The notes under the pieces are model-generated. The model was not told the origin of the DNA, ran no database searches, and worked only from the letters and a program-made list of their open reading frames with translations. A stretch of DNA of 64,000 nt from Nitrospirillum sp034653275 (GTDB taxonomy: Bacteria; Pseudomonadota; Alphaproteobacteria; Azospirillales; Azospirillaceae), in NCBI RefSeq assembly GCF_034653275.1, contig NZ_JAYEES010000003.1, positions 1,302,001 to 1,366,000 of the forward strand, in the 5' to 3' direction. Below, one piece after another: positions 56,714-64,000 of this stretch; within the stretch, counting starts at the first letter, position 1, and every line of letters begins with the position of its first letter. The position numbers were made by a program, and so were the translations under genes.

Positions 56714-57715
56714 ATGTCTGCCCAGCAGGGCTCCAAGGGTGCGGCGCTGCCACCGGCGACCTTGCCGCAAGCGACCCTGAAGGATCGCTTCGTCGCCTGG
56801 TGGGAAGGCTACGACCTGGCTGCGGTGCTCAGCCGCCGTCCGCGTGCCGATGAGGAAGAGGGGGAGGGCGGCACCCACGGCGGTTCCGCCAAGCAGTCGC
56901 CCCAGTCCTCCACGGAGCGGCGCACCCTGAACCGCTCCGGCAAGCCCCTGTGGACGGCCACGCGCGTGCAGGTGGCGGAAAAGATTTGGGGCGACGGCTA
57001 CGCCACCCCCGGCGGCAACGAACACATCCCCACCCTGGTGAAGCCCCTGGGCCTGAACCCGGCCATGAGCGTGCTGGACCTGGCCGCTGGTCTGGGCGGG
57101 TCCACCCGCAGCATGGCCTCGCAGTTCGGCGCCTGGGTGACGGGGCTGGAATCCAACCCCGTGCTGGCGGAAGCCGGCATGTTCCGCTCGCACAAGGCCG
57201 GCATGGCCCGTCAGGCGCCCATCCAGCCCTACGACCCGGAAACCTTCTCCTGGCCCAAGCGCGTGGACGCCGTGTTCGCCAAGGAGGGCTTCTACACCGT
57301 CCGCAACAAGGACGGCCTGCTGGACGCGGTGGAGGCGGCGCTGAAGCCGCGCGGCCATTTCCTGTTCACGGACTATGTCCTGGACAAGGCCAAGGCCAGC
57401 GGCCCCGTCTTCAAGGGCTGGCTGGACCATGAACCGGTGGAGCCTCATCCCTGGACGGTGGACCAGTACGCCCAGGGCCTGCAGCAGCGCAACCTGGACA
57501 TCCGCATCACCGAGGACATCTCTGACCTGCACCGCAGCCTGATCCTGACCGCCATCCAGGGGCTGGTGGCCCACCTGGAACAGCATAGCATGGATCATGA
57601 GACCAAGATCGCGGTGGTGGAGGAGGTGGAGCTGTGGGCCCGCCGCGTGGCGGTGCTGGACGCCGGCATCCGCCTCTACCGTTTCTACGTGTTGAAGCCG
57701 GCGGATATCAGCTGA
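56714..57715 (+). CDS. SAM-dependent methyltransferase
   Basis: The 333-residue protein has a long low-complexity N-terminal part (about 40-75) and then a class I methyltransferase domain with SVLDLAAGLGGSTRSMA, VTGLESNPVLAEAG, and LKPRGHFLFTDYVLD. The arrangement resembles phosphoethanolamine- or sarcosine-type small-molecule methyltransferases, but the substrate is unknown. It is followed by rpmJ after about 100 bp. Confidence 0.82.
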   Translation: MSAQQGSKGAALPPATLPQATLKDRFVAWWEGYDLAAVLSRRPRADEEEGEGGTHGGSAKQSPQSSTERRTLNRSGKPLWTATRVQVAEKIWGDGYATPGGNEHIPTLVKPLGLNPAMSVLDLAAGLGGSTRSMASQFGAWVTGLESNPVLAEAGMFRSHKAGMARQAPIQPYDPETFSWPKRVDAVFAKEGFYTVRNKDGLLDAVEAALKPRGHFLFTDYVLDKAKASGPVFKGWLDHEPVEPHPWTVDQYAQGLQQRNLDIRITEDISDLHRSLILTAIQGLVAHLEQHSMDHETKIAVVEEVELWARRVAVLDAGIRLYRFYVLKPADIS

Positions 57716-57812
57716 TCGATTTTACGATATGACTCAGGTTGACAGCGGGGCCGGCCCTTACTATTTTCCCGGCCTCGAACCGTGATCCAATCCAAGTGCC
57801 CGAGTCCAAATC

Positions 57813-57938
57813 ATGAAGATCGTGAACTCCCTCAAGTCGATGAAGACCCGCCACAAGGCTTGCCGCGTCATCCGCCGCAAGGGTCGCGTGTACGTCATCA
57901 ACAAGCAGAACCCGCGCTTCAAGGCCCGCCAGGGCTAA
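57813..57938 (+). CDS. rpmJ: 50S ribosomal protein L36, zinc-free type
   Basis: A 41-residue basic protein, MKIVNSLKSMKTRHKACRVI and then RRKGRVYVINKQNPRFKARQ plus G. It matches the longer YkgO-type L36. The zinc-binding Cys/His set is incomplete (only one Cys remains), so it can serve under zinc limitation. Terminator just downstream. Confidence 0.95.
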   Translation: MKIVNSLKSMKTRHKACRVIRRKGRVYVINKQNPRFKARQG

Positions 57939-57982
57939 TAAAGCGTTTCTGCCCCATGGCCGGTTCGCCGGCCATCGGAACC

Positions 57983-58019
57983 AAAAACCGCGCCTGGATG
58001 AAGGCGCGGTTTTTGTTTT
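57983..58019 (+). terminator. Terminator after rpmJ
   Basis: Twelve-base stem AAAAACCGCGCC (57983-57994) and GGCGCGGTTTTT (58003-58014), then GTTTTG. Confidence 0.88.
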
Positions 58020-58086
58020 GGGTTTTGGGGCTTCTTTTGGCGCGGTCGCGGCCTGAGCGCAATTCGTTCTGCGGTTACCCCCACCC

Positions 58087-58121
58087 GTGAAAAAGCCCCG
58101 CCGGCGCGTGCTGGCGGGGCT
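58087..58121 (-). terminator. Terminator after the M13 peptidase gene
   Basis: Stem AGCCCCGCC (58094-58102) and GGCGGGGCT (58113-58121). Read on the minus strand it ends in TTTTTC, 55 bp after the peptidase stop. Confidence 0.8.
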
Positions 58122-58176
58122 CTTCCTTTGAGACTCGGCCCGTGGCTTCCGGGGAAGCCACGGCGGTTCCGGCCGC

Positions 58177-60255
58177 TTACCAGACCTTGCAGGCCTTGGC
58201 GCCACGGTTCATGGGCGCATCGGCCTTGCAATTGAAGGCCTTGGCGAACTCCGGATTATTGGAGACGACGCCGTTCACCCGGTACTCGGCCAGGGAATGG
58301 ACGTCGGTGATCGCCTGGTCGCGCTTGGCGTCGTCGCGCTGGTTGCTGCACCACACCTGGGCATAGCCCAGGAAGAACTTCTGCTCGGTGGTGAAACGGC
58401 CGTCCTTCTTGGCGGCCTTGCCCTTCAGGGTGGCCATCAGGGCCTTCAGGGCGATGGCGTGGCCGCCGTTGTCGGCCAGGTTCTCGCCCAGCGTGGCCTT
58501 GCCGTTCAGGTGCACGTCGTCGATGGCGACGAAGCCGTCATACTCGTCCACCACGCATTGGGCGCGGGCCTCGAACTTCTTGGCGTCCTCGGCCGTCCAC
58601 CAGTCCTTCAGGTTGCCGTCCTTGTCGTACTGGCGGCCCTGGTCGTCGAAGCCGTGGGTCATCTCATGGCCGATGACGGCACCAATGGCGCCATAGTTGA
58701 TGGCGTCGTCGGCACCCGCGAAATAGAAGGGCGGCTGCAGGATGCCGGCCGGGAAGTTGATGTCGTTCTCGGTCGGGTCGTAATAGGCGTTCACGGTCGG
58801 CGGGCTCATCAGCCATTCCGACCGGTCGTGCGGCTTGCCGATCTTGGCCAGCTGGCGCTTGGTCTCGAACGCGGTGGCGCGTTCCACGTTGCCCACCAGG
58901 TCGTCCTTCTTGGCCACGACCGAGGAGTAGTCGCGCCATTTGTCGGGGTAACCAATCTTGTCGACGATGGCGTCCAGCTTCTCATGCGCGCGCTTCTTGG
59001 TCTCGGCGCTCATCCAGTCCAGCTGGTCGATGTCGACGGAATAGGCCGCCTTCAGGTTCTTCACCATCGTCAGCATCTTGGCCTTCTGGCCCGCGCCGAA
59101 AGCGGTCTTCACATAATACTTGCCCAGATCCTCGCCCAGCGCGTTGTCCGTCTCCATGACGCAGCGCTTCCAGCGGGGCAGGTTCTGCTCCACGCCGCGC
59201 AGCTTCTTGGAATAGAAGCTGAAACGCTCATCCACGAAGGCCTTGGACAGGCGGCCGGAGAAGGCGTGGGCGACATGCCAGGACAGGTAGGTCTTCACGT
59301 CATCGGCCGAGGCGCCGGCCAGCACGGTCTGCAGCGCCTTGAAGAAGTCGGGCTCCGTCACGTTCAGGGTCTGGAACACGGGCGTGCCGCTGGCCTTGAA
59401 ATAGTCGGCCCAGGCGAAGCCGGGCGCCAGGGTGGACAGGGTGGCCACCGGCTCCTTGTGATTCACCTTCTGCGGGTCGTTGCGGTCGGCCAGGCTCAGC
59501 GAGGCCTTGGCCAGGTCCGTCTCGATGCGCATCACCACCTGGGCCTTGGCATCGGCCGCAGCCTTGGCGTCGCCCAGCAGCTGGAAGGTGCGCGACACAT
59601 GCTCGACGTAGGCCTGGCGGATGCCGTCGAACTTGGCGCCTTCCCGGACATAATAGTCGCGGTTGGGCAGGCCCAGGCCGCCCTGGTCGATCACGGCGAT
59701 GTCCTGCCGGGCGTCCTGGAAGTCCGCCTGCGAACCGAAGCTGAAGAACACGTCCACGCCGACGTCGTGCAGGGCGGCCACCAGCGCCGGCAGTTGCTCC
59801 TTGCCCGGCAGCGCCTTGATCTGGTCCAGCAGCGGCTGGATGGGCTCGGCGCCCTTGGCGTCGGCTCCGGTCTCGTCCATGCAGGCGGCGTAGAAGTCGC
59901 CCACGCGCTGGTTGTCGGCGTTGGGATGGGCGACGATGTCTTCCAGCGCGCTCTTCAGGATCTGCTGGTTGCGCTCATGCAGGGCGTTGAAGCTGCCCCA
60001 GCGCGACTGGTCGCTGGGGATGGGGTTGGCCTTGATCCACGGACCGCAGGCGTACTGATAGAAGTTCTGGCAGGGGTCGACCGAGTCGTCGACCTGGGGC
60101 AGGGCCGCGTCCGTGGCGGACGCCTTGGCGGCGGGCTTCGCCGATTCGGCCGCCTGGGCGGCCGCCGGGGCCGCCACCAGGGGCAGCGCCACCAGGGCGG
60201 TGGCCAGGGCGATGGGCGCCGCCCGATTCAAAATCCCCGCGATAGGCTTGCTCAT
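58177..60255 (-). CDS. M13 family metallopeptidase (neprilysin/PepO-like), exported
   Basis: Zinc endopeptidase of 692 residues with a signal peptide (ALATALVALPLVAAPAAAQA). The M13 N-terminal domain starts VDDSVDPCQNFYQYACG. The zinc site HExxH is in VIGHEMTHGFDDQGRQ. Further family motifs are NAYYDPTENDINFPAGILQP, ENLADNGGHAIA with the third zinc ligand Glu, and a C-terminal RxW-type CKVW. It lies 100 bp downstream of a second M13 gene, from which it probably arose by duplication. Confidence 0.93.
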   Translation of the reverse strand: MSKPIAGILNRAAPIALATALVALPLVAAPAAAQAAESAKPAAKASATDAALPQVDDSVDPCQNFYQYACGPWIKANPIPSDQSRWGSFNALHERNQQILKSALEDIVAHPNADNQRVGDFYAACMDETGADAKGAEPIQPLLDQIKALPGKEQLPALVAALHDVGVDVFFSFGSQADFQDARQDIAVIDQGGLGLPNRDYYVREGAKFDGIRQAYVEHVSRTFQLLGDAKAAADAKAQVVMRIETDLAKASLSLADRNDPQKVNHKEPVATLSTLAPGFAWADYFKASGTPVFQTLNVTEPDFFKALQTVLAGASADDVKTYLSWHVAHAFSGRLSKAFVDERFSFYSKKLRGVEQNLPRWKRCVMETDNALGEDLGKYYVKTAFGAGQKAKMLTMVKNLKAAYSVDIDQLDWMSAETKKRAHEKLDAIVDKIGYPDKWRDYSSVVAKKDDLVGNVERATAFETKRQLAKIGKPHDRSEWLMSPPTVNAYYDPTENDINFPAGILQPPFYFAGADDAINYGAIGAVIGHEMTHGFDDQGRQYDKDGNLKDWWTAEDAKKFEARAQCVVDEYDGFVAIDDVHLNGKATLGENLADNGGHAIALKALMATLKGKAAKKDGRFTTEQKFFLGYAQVWCSNQRDDAKRDQAITDVHSLAEYRVNGVVSNNPEFAKAFNCKADAPMNRGAKACKVW

Positions 60256-60355
60256 GTGGGTTGCTCCACCTTCGTCATGTTTTGGCTCTTCAAAATGAGA
60301 GGGGGGTGCCGGTGGTCCGCACCAGCACCCCCATCGGCGCCCTGTCAGACGCCCG

Positions 60356-62437
60356 TCACCAGACGCGGCAGGCTTTCTCGCCGGCCACCATCTTGTCGGT
60401 GGGCTTGCAGTTAAACGCCTCCGCGAACTCCTTCATGTTCGAGAGGGTGCCGTTGACCCGGTATTCCCCCAGGGAGTGCGGGTCGGTCTGGGCTTGCAGG
60501 CGCCGGTACTCCGGCCGCGCCTCGCCGCACCAGACCTGGGCGAAGCCGTAGAAGAAGCGCTGGGCCGCCGTCAGGCCGCCGATCTTCTCATCCTTCTTCG
60601 TCCCCAGCCGTTCCATCAGGGCGCGGTAGGCGACACGGATGCCACCGTTGTCGGCGGTGTTCTCACCCAGCTTCAGCTTGCCGTTCTCCTTCACGTCGCC
60701 GTCGGCGACATAGCCGCCGTACTGGTCGACCAGGCATTGGGCGCGGGTCTTGAACTGGGCCGCGTCGTCGGCCGTCCACCAGTCCTTCAGGTTGCCGTCG
60801 CCGTCGAACTTGCGGCCCTGGTCGTCGAAGCCATGGCTGATCTCATGGCCGATGACCACGCCGATGGCGCCGTAGTTCACGGCATCGTCGGCCGCGCTGT
60901 CGAAGAAGGGCGGCTGCAGGATGCCGGCGGGGAAGTTGATGTCGTTGTGGGTGGAGGAATAGTAGGCGTTGACGGTGGGCGGGGTCATGCCCCACTCGCC
61001 CTTGTCCACCGGCTTGCCGATCTTGGCCATGTCGTAATGGAACTCGAAGGACTCGGCCCGCAGCGCGTTGCCCAGGGCGTCGCCGCGGCTGACCGTCAGG
61101 GCGCTGTAGTCGCGCCACTTGTCGGGGTAGCCGATCTTGGCCGTGAAGGCGTCCAGCTTGGCATGGGCCTTGGCCTGGGTTTCCTTGCTCATCCACGTCA
61201 GGGTGGGGAAGGTCTCATCCAGCGACTTGCGGATGTCGGCCACCATCTGCAGCATGCGGGCCTTCTTCTCCGGCCCGAAGGCGCGGGCGACGAAGTACTT
61301 GCCGAGATCCTCGCCCAGGGCGGTGTCGGTGGCGCTGACGCAACGCTTCCACCGGGGCTTCATCTCCTTGGCGCCGCGCATGGTGCGCTCATAGAAGTTG
61401 AAGTTCTCCTGCACGAAGGCGTCGGGCAGCCAATTGGCGTAGGCGCTGAGGGTGCGCCAGGTCAGATAGGTCTTGATGTCGGCCAGGCTCAGCTCACGGA
61501 TCAGCTCGCCTTCCCGCTTCATATAGTCGGGGTTGCTGACGTTCAGCGTGGCCGGCGGCTTCACGCCCGCGCTGTGGATGTAGGCCTTCCACTCGATGGC
61601 GGAATCCAGCTTCTGCAGTTCGGCGACGGTCTTGAGGTGATAGCGGTTCTCCGGCTCGCGCATGGCGACCCGGTCCAGCGAGGCGTCGGCCAGGCGCGTT
61701 TCGATGCCCATGACCGTCTGGGCCTTGGCGGCCGCGTCCGGCAGGCCCGCCAGTTCCATCATCTTCTGGATGTGGGCGACATAGGCGGCGCGCTGCTGCT
61801 TGGACTTTTCGTCGTCGCGGAAATAATAGGGCTTGTCCGGCAGGCCCAGGCCGCCCTGGTAGACACCGGCGATGACCTGGGTCGCGTCCTTGTAGTCCTG
61901 CTGCTGGCCCACGCGGTGGAAGGCGTTGACGCCGGCGATGTGCAGGTCGACCAGCAGGCCGGTCAGGCCCTTCTTGCTCTTCAGGCCGTTGATGCGGCCC
62001 AGCAGCGGTTGCAGCGGCGCCAGGCCCCGCGCCTCGATGCCCTTCTCGTCCATGCAGGCGGCGTAGAAGTCGCCGACGCGCTGGCTCTCAGGGGTGGGGT
62101 GGGCCGCCAGCTTTTCCAGCTCGTCGTGCAGCAGGGCCAGATTGTCGTCGGCCAGCTTGTTGAAGGTGCCCCAGCGCGGCTGGTCGGCCGGGATGGGGTT
62201 GCGCTTGTTCCACACGCTGCACGCATGCAGGAAGAAGTTCTCGCAGGGATTGACGTCGTTATCGACCACCGGCAGGCCGGGGGCGGCCGGCATGCCGGCG
62301 CCCTGGGGGGACGGCTGGGCGGCGGGGGCCGGTGGTGCCGGCGCCTTGGTGTCGGTGGATTGGCAGCCGGCCAGGCCGGCGGCGGCGATCAGGGCGGCCA
62401 GTGCGGCCGATGTGGAAAGGCTGCGTACCCCGGACAT
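60356..62437 (-). CDS. M13 family metallopeptidase, lipoprotein
   Basis: Second M13 enzyme, 693 residues from ATG 62437; ATG 62446 is three codons earlier. The N-terminus has a lipobox-like LIAAAGLAGCQS, suggesting membrane anchoring. The catalytic core is VIGHEISHGFDDQGRK with NAYYSSTHNDINFPAGILQP, ENTADNGGIRVA and a terminal CRVW. It shares the whole domain plan with the next gene but differs in export signal. Tandem arrangement suggests related but distinct locations. Confidence 0.92.
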   Translation of the reverse strand: MSGVRSLSTSAALAALIAAAGLAGCQSTDTKAPAPPAPAAQPSPQGAGMPAAPGLPVVDNDVNPCENFFLHACSVWNKRNPIPADQPRWGTFNKLADDNLALLHDELEKLAAHPTPESQRVGDFYAACMDEKGIEARGLAPLQPLLGRINGLKSKKGLTGLLVDLHIAGVNAFHRVGQQQDYKDATQVIAGVYQGGLGLPDKPYYFRDDEKSKQQRAAYVAHIQKMMELAGLPDAAAKAQTVMGIETRLADASLDRVAMREPENRYHLKTVAELQKLDSAIEWKAYIHSAGVKPPATLNVSNPDYMKREGELIRELSLADIKTYLTWRTLSAYANWLPDAFVQENFNFYERTMRGAKEMKPRWKRCVSATDTALGEDLGKYFVARAFGPEKKARMLQMVADIRKSLDETFPTLTWMSKETQAKAHAKLDAFTAKIGYPDKWRDYSALTVSRGDALGNALRAESFEFHYDMAKIGKPVDKGEWGMTPPTVNAYYSSTHNDINFPAGILQPPFFDSAADDAVNYGAIGVVIGHEISHGFDDQGRKFDGDGNLKDWWTADDAAQFKTRAQCLVDQYGGYVADGDVKENGKLKLGENTADNGGIRVAYRALMERLGTKKDEKIGGLTAAQRFFYGFAQVWCGEARPEYRRLQAQTDPHSLGEYRVNGTLSNMKEFAEAFNCKPTDKMVAGEKACRVW

Positions 62438-62611
62438 GTGATCCATCGTCTGTTGTTGTCGTTGGGCCAACGCGGTCCCCTTGCCGGCCGGTGCCGCTGC
62501 CCACGGCAACCAGGCCAGGGACCCCGAAGGGGTCAAAATCATGGCCGCCCGAAAATTTGATGCCGGGCGAAATGATTTGATGGCGGCGACAGTACCATAG
62601 GCGCCGCGCGG

Positions 62612-63097
62612 TCAGGAAAGCGCCTTATGTAACCGCTCTGTAACCGGGGCCGCTTCCGGCGGCAGCAGACGCGCCAGATTGTCGCGCAAGGTTTGAGGGC
62701 GGGGTGGGGTGGGGGCGGGCCAGCCGTCGGCCAGCTGTTCCAGGGACGCCATGTACAGCCGCTCGGCCTCCAGTTCCGCCGCCTTGACCGCCTGGCGCAG
62801 GGCTTCGTTCGCGGGGGCGTCGGCGGCCAGCGCCTTCAAGGCGCGGCGGGCCTGGCGCAGCGGTTCGATGACGGGCGCGCGCCAGCGGGCGGCGGCCGTG
62901 GCGGCGGCGTCGAGGTCCCCCTCGGTCAAGGTGTGGCCCCGCGCCGCCGCCCAGGCGCCCCACAGCAGCAGGGGCACGTCGGCGCCGTGCCCGTCCTGCG
63001 CCGCCAGGCACGCCTCGGCGACGCCGGGCCTGGCATAGGCGTCCAGGGCGTAGGGCCAAAAAGGCGCCAGGGGCTCAGGCAACGGGCTCGCCCACAT
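62612..63097 (-). CDS. TIGR02444 family protein
   Basis: A 161-residue product from ATG 63097, overlapping the pfkA 3' end by 23 bp. FWPYALDAYARPGVAEACLAAQD, DVPLLLWGAWAA and WRAPVIEPLRQARRALK match the DUF2390/TIGR02444 pattern of short helical proteins. Function unknown; the overlap implies co-transcription with pfkA. A longer frame upstream is antisense-like read-through. Confidence 0.83.
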   Translation of the reverse strand: MWASPLPEPLAPFWPYALDAYARPGVAEACLAAQDGHGADVPLLLWGAWAAARGHTLTEGDLDAAATAAARWRAPVIEPLRQARRALKALAADAPANEALRQAVKAAELEAERLYMASLEQLADGWPAPTPPRPQTLRDNLARLLPPEAAPVTERLHKALS

Positions 63098-64000
63098 AGA
63101 TGCCCAGGCCCCGGGCGGTGCGCACCAGGGTGCCGTCCACCTCCACCGCCGCATAGGCCTTGATGGCGTCGGCGATGGGCACGTCGATGACCTTGCGGTT
63201 GGACCAGGCCACCATGCGGTCGTATTTGCCATGGGCGATCAAATCGACGGCGTGCACGCCGAAGGCCGACGCGATCAGCCGGTCGCGGGGGTTGGGCGAC
63301 CCGCCGCGCTGGACATGGCCCAGCACGGTGACGCGGGTTTCCGCCCCGGTCGCCTCGGCGATCAGGTGGCCGATATAGCTGCCGATGCCGCCATAGCGCT
63401 TCTGCCCGTCGGTGAATTCCTGCCTGGCCTTGCCGCCGCCGGGCAGGTTGGCCGCCTCGGACACCACCACCAGGGCGAAGTTGCGGCCCTGGGCGCGAAT
63501 CTGGCGGATGCGGTTGGCCACGCCGTCCACCGTCCAGGGGATCTCCGGCAGCAGGATGACGTCGGCGCCGCCGGCGATGCCGGCCGCCAGCGCGATGTGG
63601 CCGGCGTCCCGGCCCATGACCTCCAGCACCATGACGCGGGCGTGGCTGGCGGCCGTGGGTTGCAGACGGTCCAGCGCCTCCGTCGCGACGGCCACGGCGG
63701 TGTCGTAGCCGACGGAGACCTCGGTCAGGCCCAAATCGTTGTCGATGGTCTTGGGAATGCCCACCAGGTTCAGGCCGCCCTCTTGCGCCAGGCGACGCAG
63801 GATGGCCAGGCTGCCGTCGCCGCCGATGCCGATCAGCGCGTCCAGGCCCAGTTCCTTGCAGCCGCTGATGATCTCCTGCGACCGGTCCTTCTTCGTCCCG
63901 TCGGGCATGGGATAGGCGAAGGGATCGCCCTTGTTGGTCGTGCCCAGCACGGTACCACCCTGGCGCAGGATGTTGCCGTCCACATGTGCCGGCAGCAGCA
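63075..64000 (-). CDS. pfkA: 6-phosphofructokinase (5' end beyond window)
   Basis: Glycolytic kinase converting fructose-6-phosphate to fructose-1,6-bisphosphate. The frame is open through 64000 (LLPAHVDGNILRQGG), so an internal GTG at 63983 is not the start. GIGGDGSLAIL is the phosphoryl-donor loop; its GGDGS form favours ATP over pyrophosphate. PKTIDNDLG holds the catalytic Asp, and MGRDAGHIAL the substrate site. About 60 N-terminal residues are missing. Confidence 0.93.
   Translation of the reverse strand, partial: LLPAHVDGNILRQGGTVLGTTNKGDPFAYPMPDGTKKDRSQEIISGCKELGLDALIGIGGDGSLAILRRLAQEGGLNLVGIPKTIDNDLGLTEVSVGYDTAVAVATEALDRLQPTAASHARVMVLEVMGRDAGHIALAAGIAGGADVILLPEIPWTVDGVANRIRQIRAQGRNFALVVVSEAANLPGGGKARQEFTDGQKRYGGIGSYIGHLIAEATGAETRVTVLGHVQRGGSPNPRDRLIASAFGVHAVDLIAHGKYDRMVAWSNRKVIDVPIADAIKAYAAVEVDGTLVRTARGLGIYVGEPVA

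Noticed and set aside
57707..58231. Minus-strand frames opposite rpmJ
   Set aside because: They cover rpmJ and two terminators; the rpmJ sequence is unmistakable.
63098..63232. N-terminal extension of the TIGR02444 frame
   Set aside because: It lies within pfkA in another frame and is Trp/Pro/Arg-rich. The ATG at 63097 fits the family start.

Overview
The window looks like chromosomal DNA from a GC-rich alphaproteobacterium. The family set points there: DUF1013/TrcR, DUF1192, an RpoH-type sigma factor and a YafE-like methyltransferase. An Azospirillaceae (Nitrospirillum-like) host is a reasonable inference but unproven. Most genes are ordinary core genes packed with 4-bp stop/start overlaps.

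Layout. 1-13.2 kb (minus strand) is the division and cell-wall cluster, transcribed mraZ-rsmH-ftsL-ftsI-murE-murF-mraY-murD-ftsW-murG-murC, with murC cut by the window edge. Upstream of mraZ lies a ~0.9 kb regulatory region. It carries five TGGG boxes at an exact 10-bp period, three further TGGGA-N5-TGGGA pairs, and a cluster of DnaA-box-like sites. 14.1-17.3 kb is a hybrid histidine kinase with an HD-GYP response regulator. 17.3-24.2 kb (minus) is a visibly AT-richer surface-glycan cluster: a polytopic membrane protein, an FAD oxidoreductase, two GT2 enzymes, an SDR, a TIM-barrel isomerase and GtrA. It abuts the RNase P RNA gene. 25-32 kb holds housekeeping genes (amidase, DMT exporter, Uup-type ABC-F, DjlA-like, AIM24, fumarase). 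33-38 kb holds the biotin genes in two divergent arms, bioF-bioD and bioB-bioA. 38-45 kb has a regulator/methyltransferase pair, a quinone oxidoreductase, trcR, an OYE reductase, ubiX and glk.

The standout is at 45453-48977: a 3.5-kb transposon with 30-bp perfect terminal inverted repeats and an exact 8-bp target duplication (GAAAATTG). It encodes an IS1595-family transposase plus four or five passenger genes, including a divergently transcribed DUF6471-type protein whose shared promoter region holds repeated ATATTCGATGTAA elements.

49-64 kb has a candidate small RNA, tRNA-Val(GAC), an enoyl-CoA hydratase, rpoH, gamma-glutamyltransferase, a double cold-shock protein, an NtrC-type regulator, a methyltransferase, rpmJ, two M13 metallopeptidases in tandem, a TIGR02444 gene and partial pfkA.

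Five genes (hybrid kinase, GT2, fumC, quinone oxidoreductase, a small secreted protein) each appear broken by loss of one base in a G or C run. That pattern is best read as systematic consensus undercalling rather than true gene decay, although real frameshifts cannot be excluded from the sequence alone.
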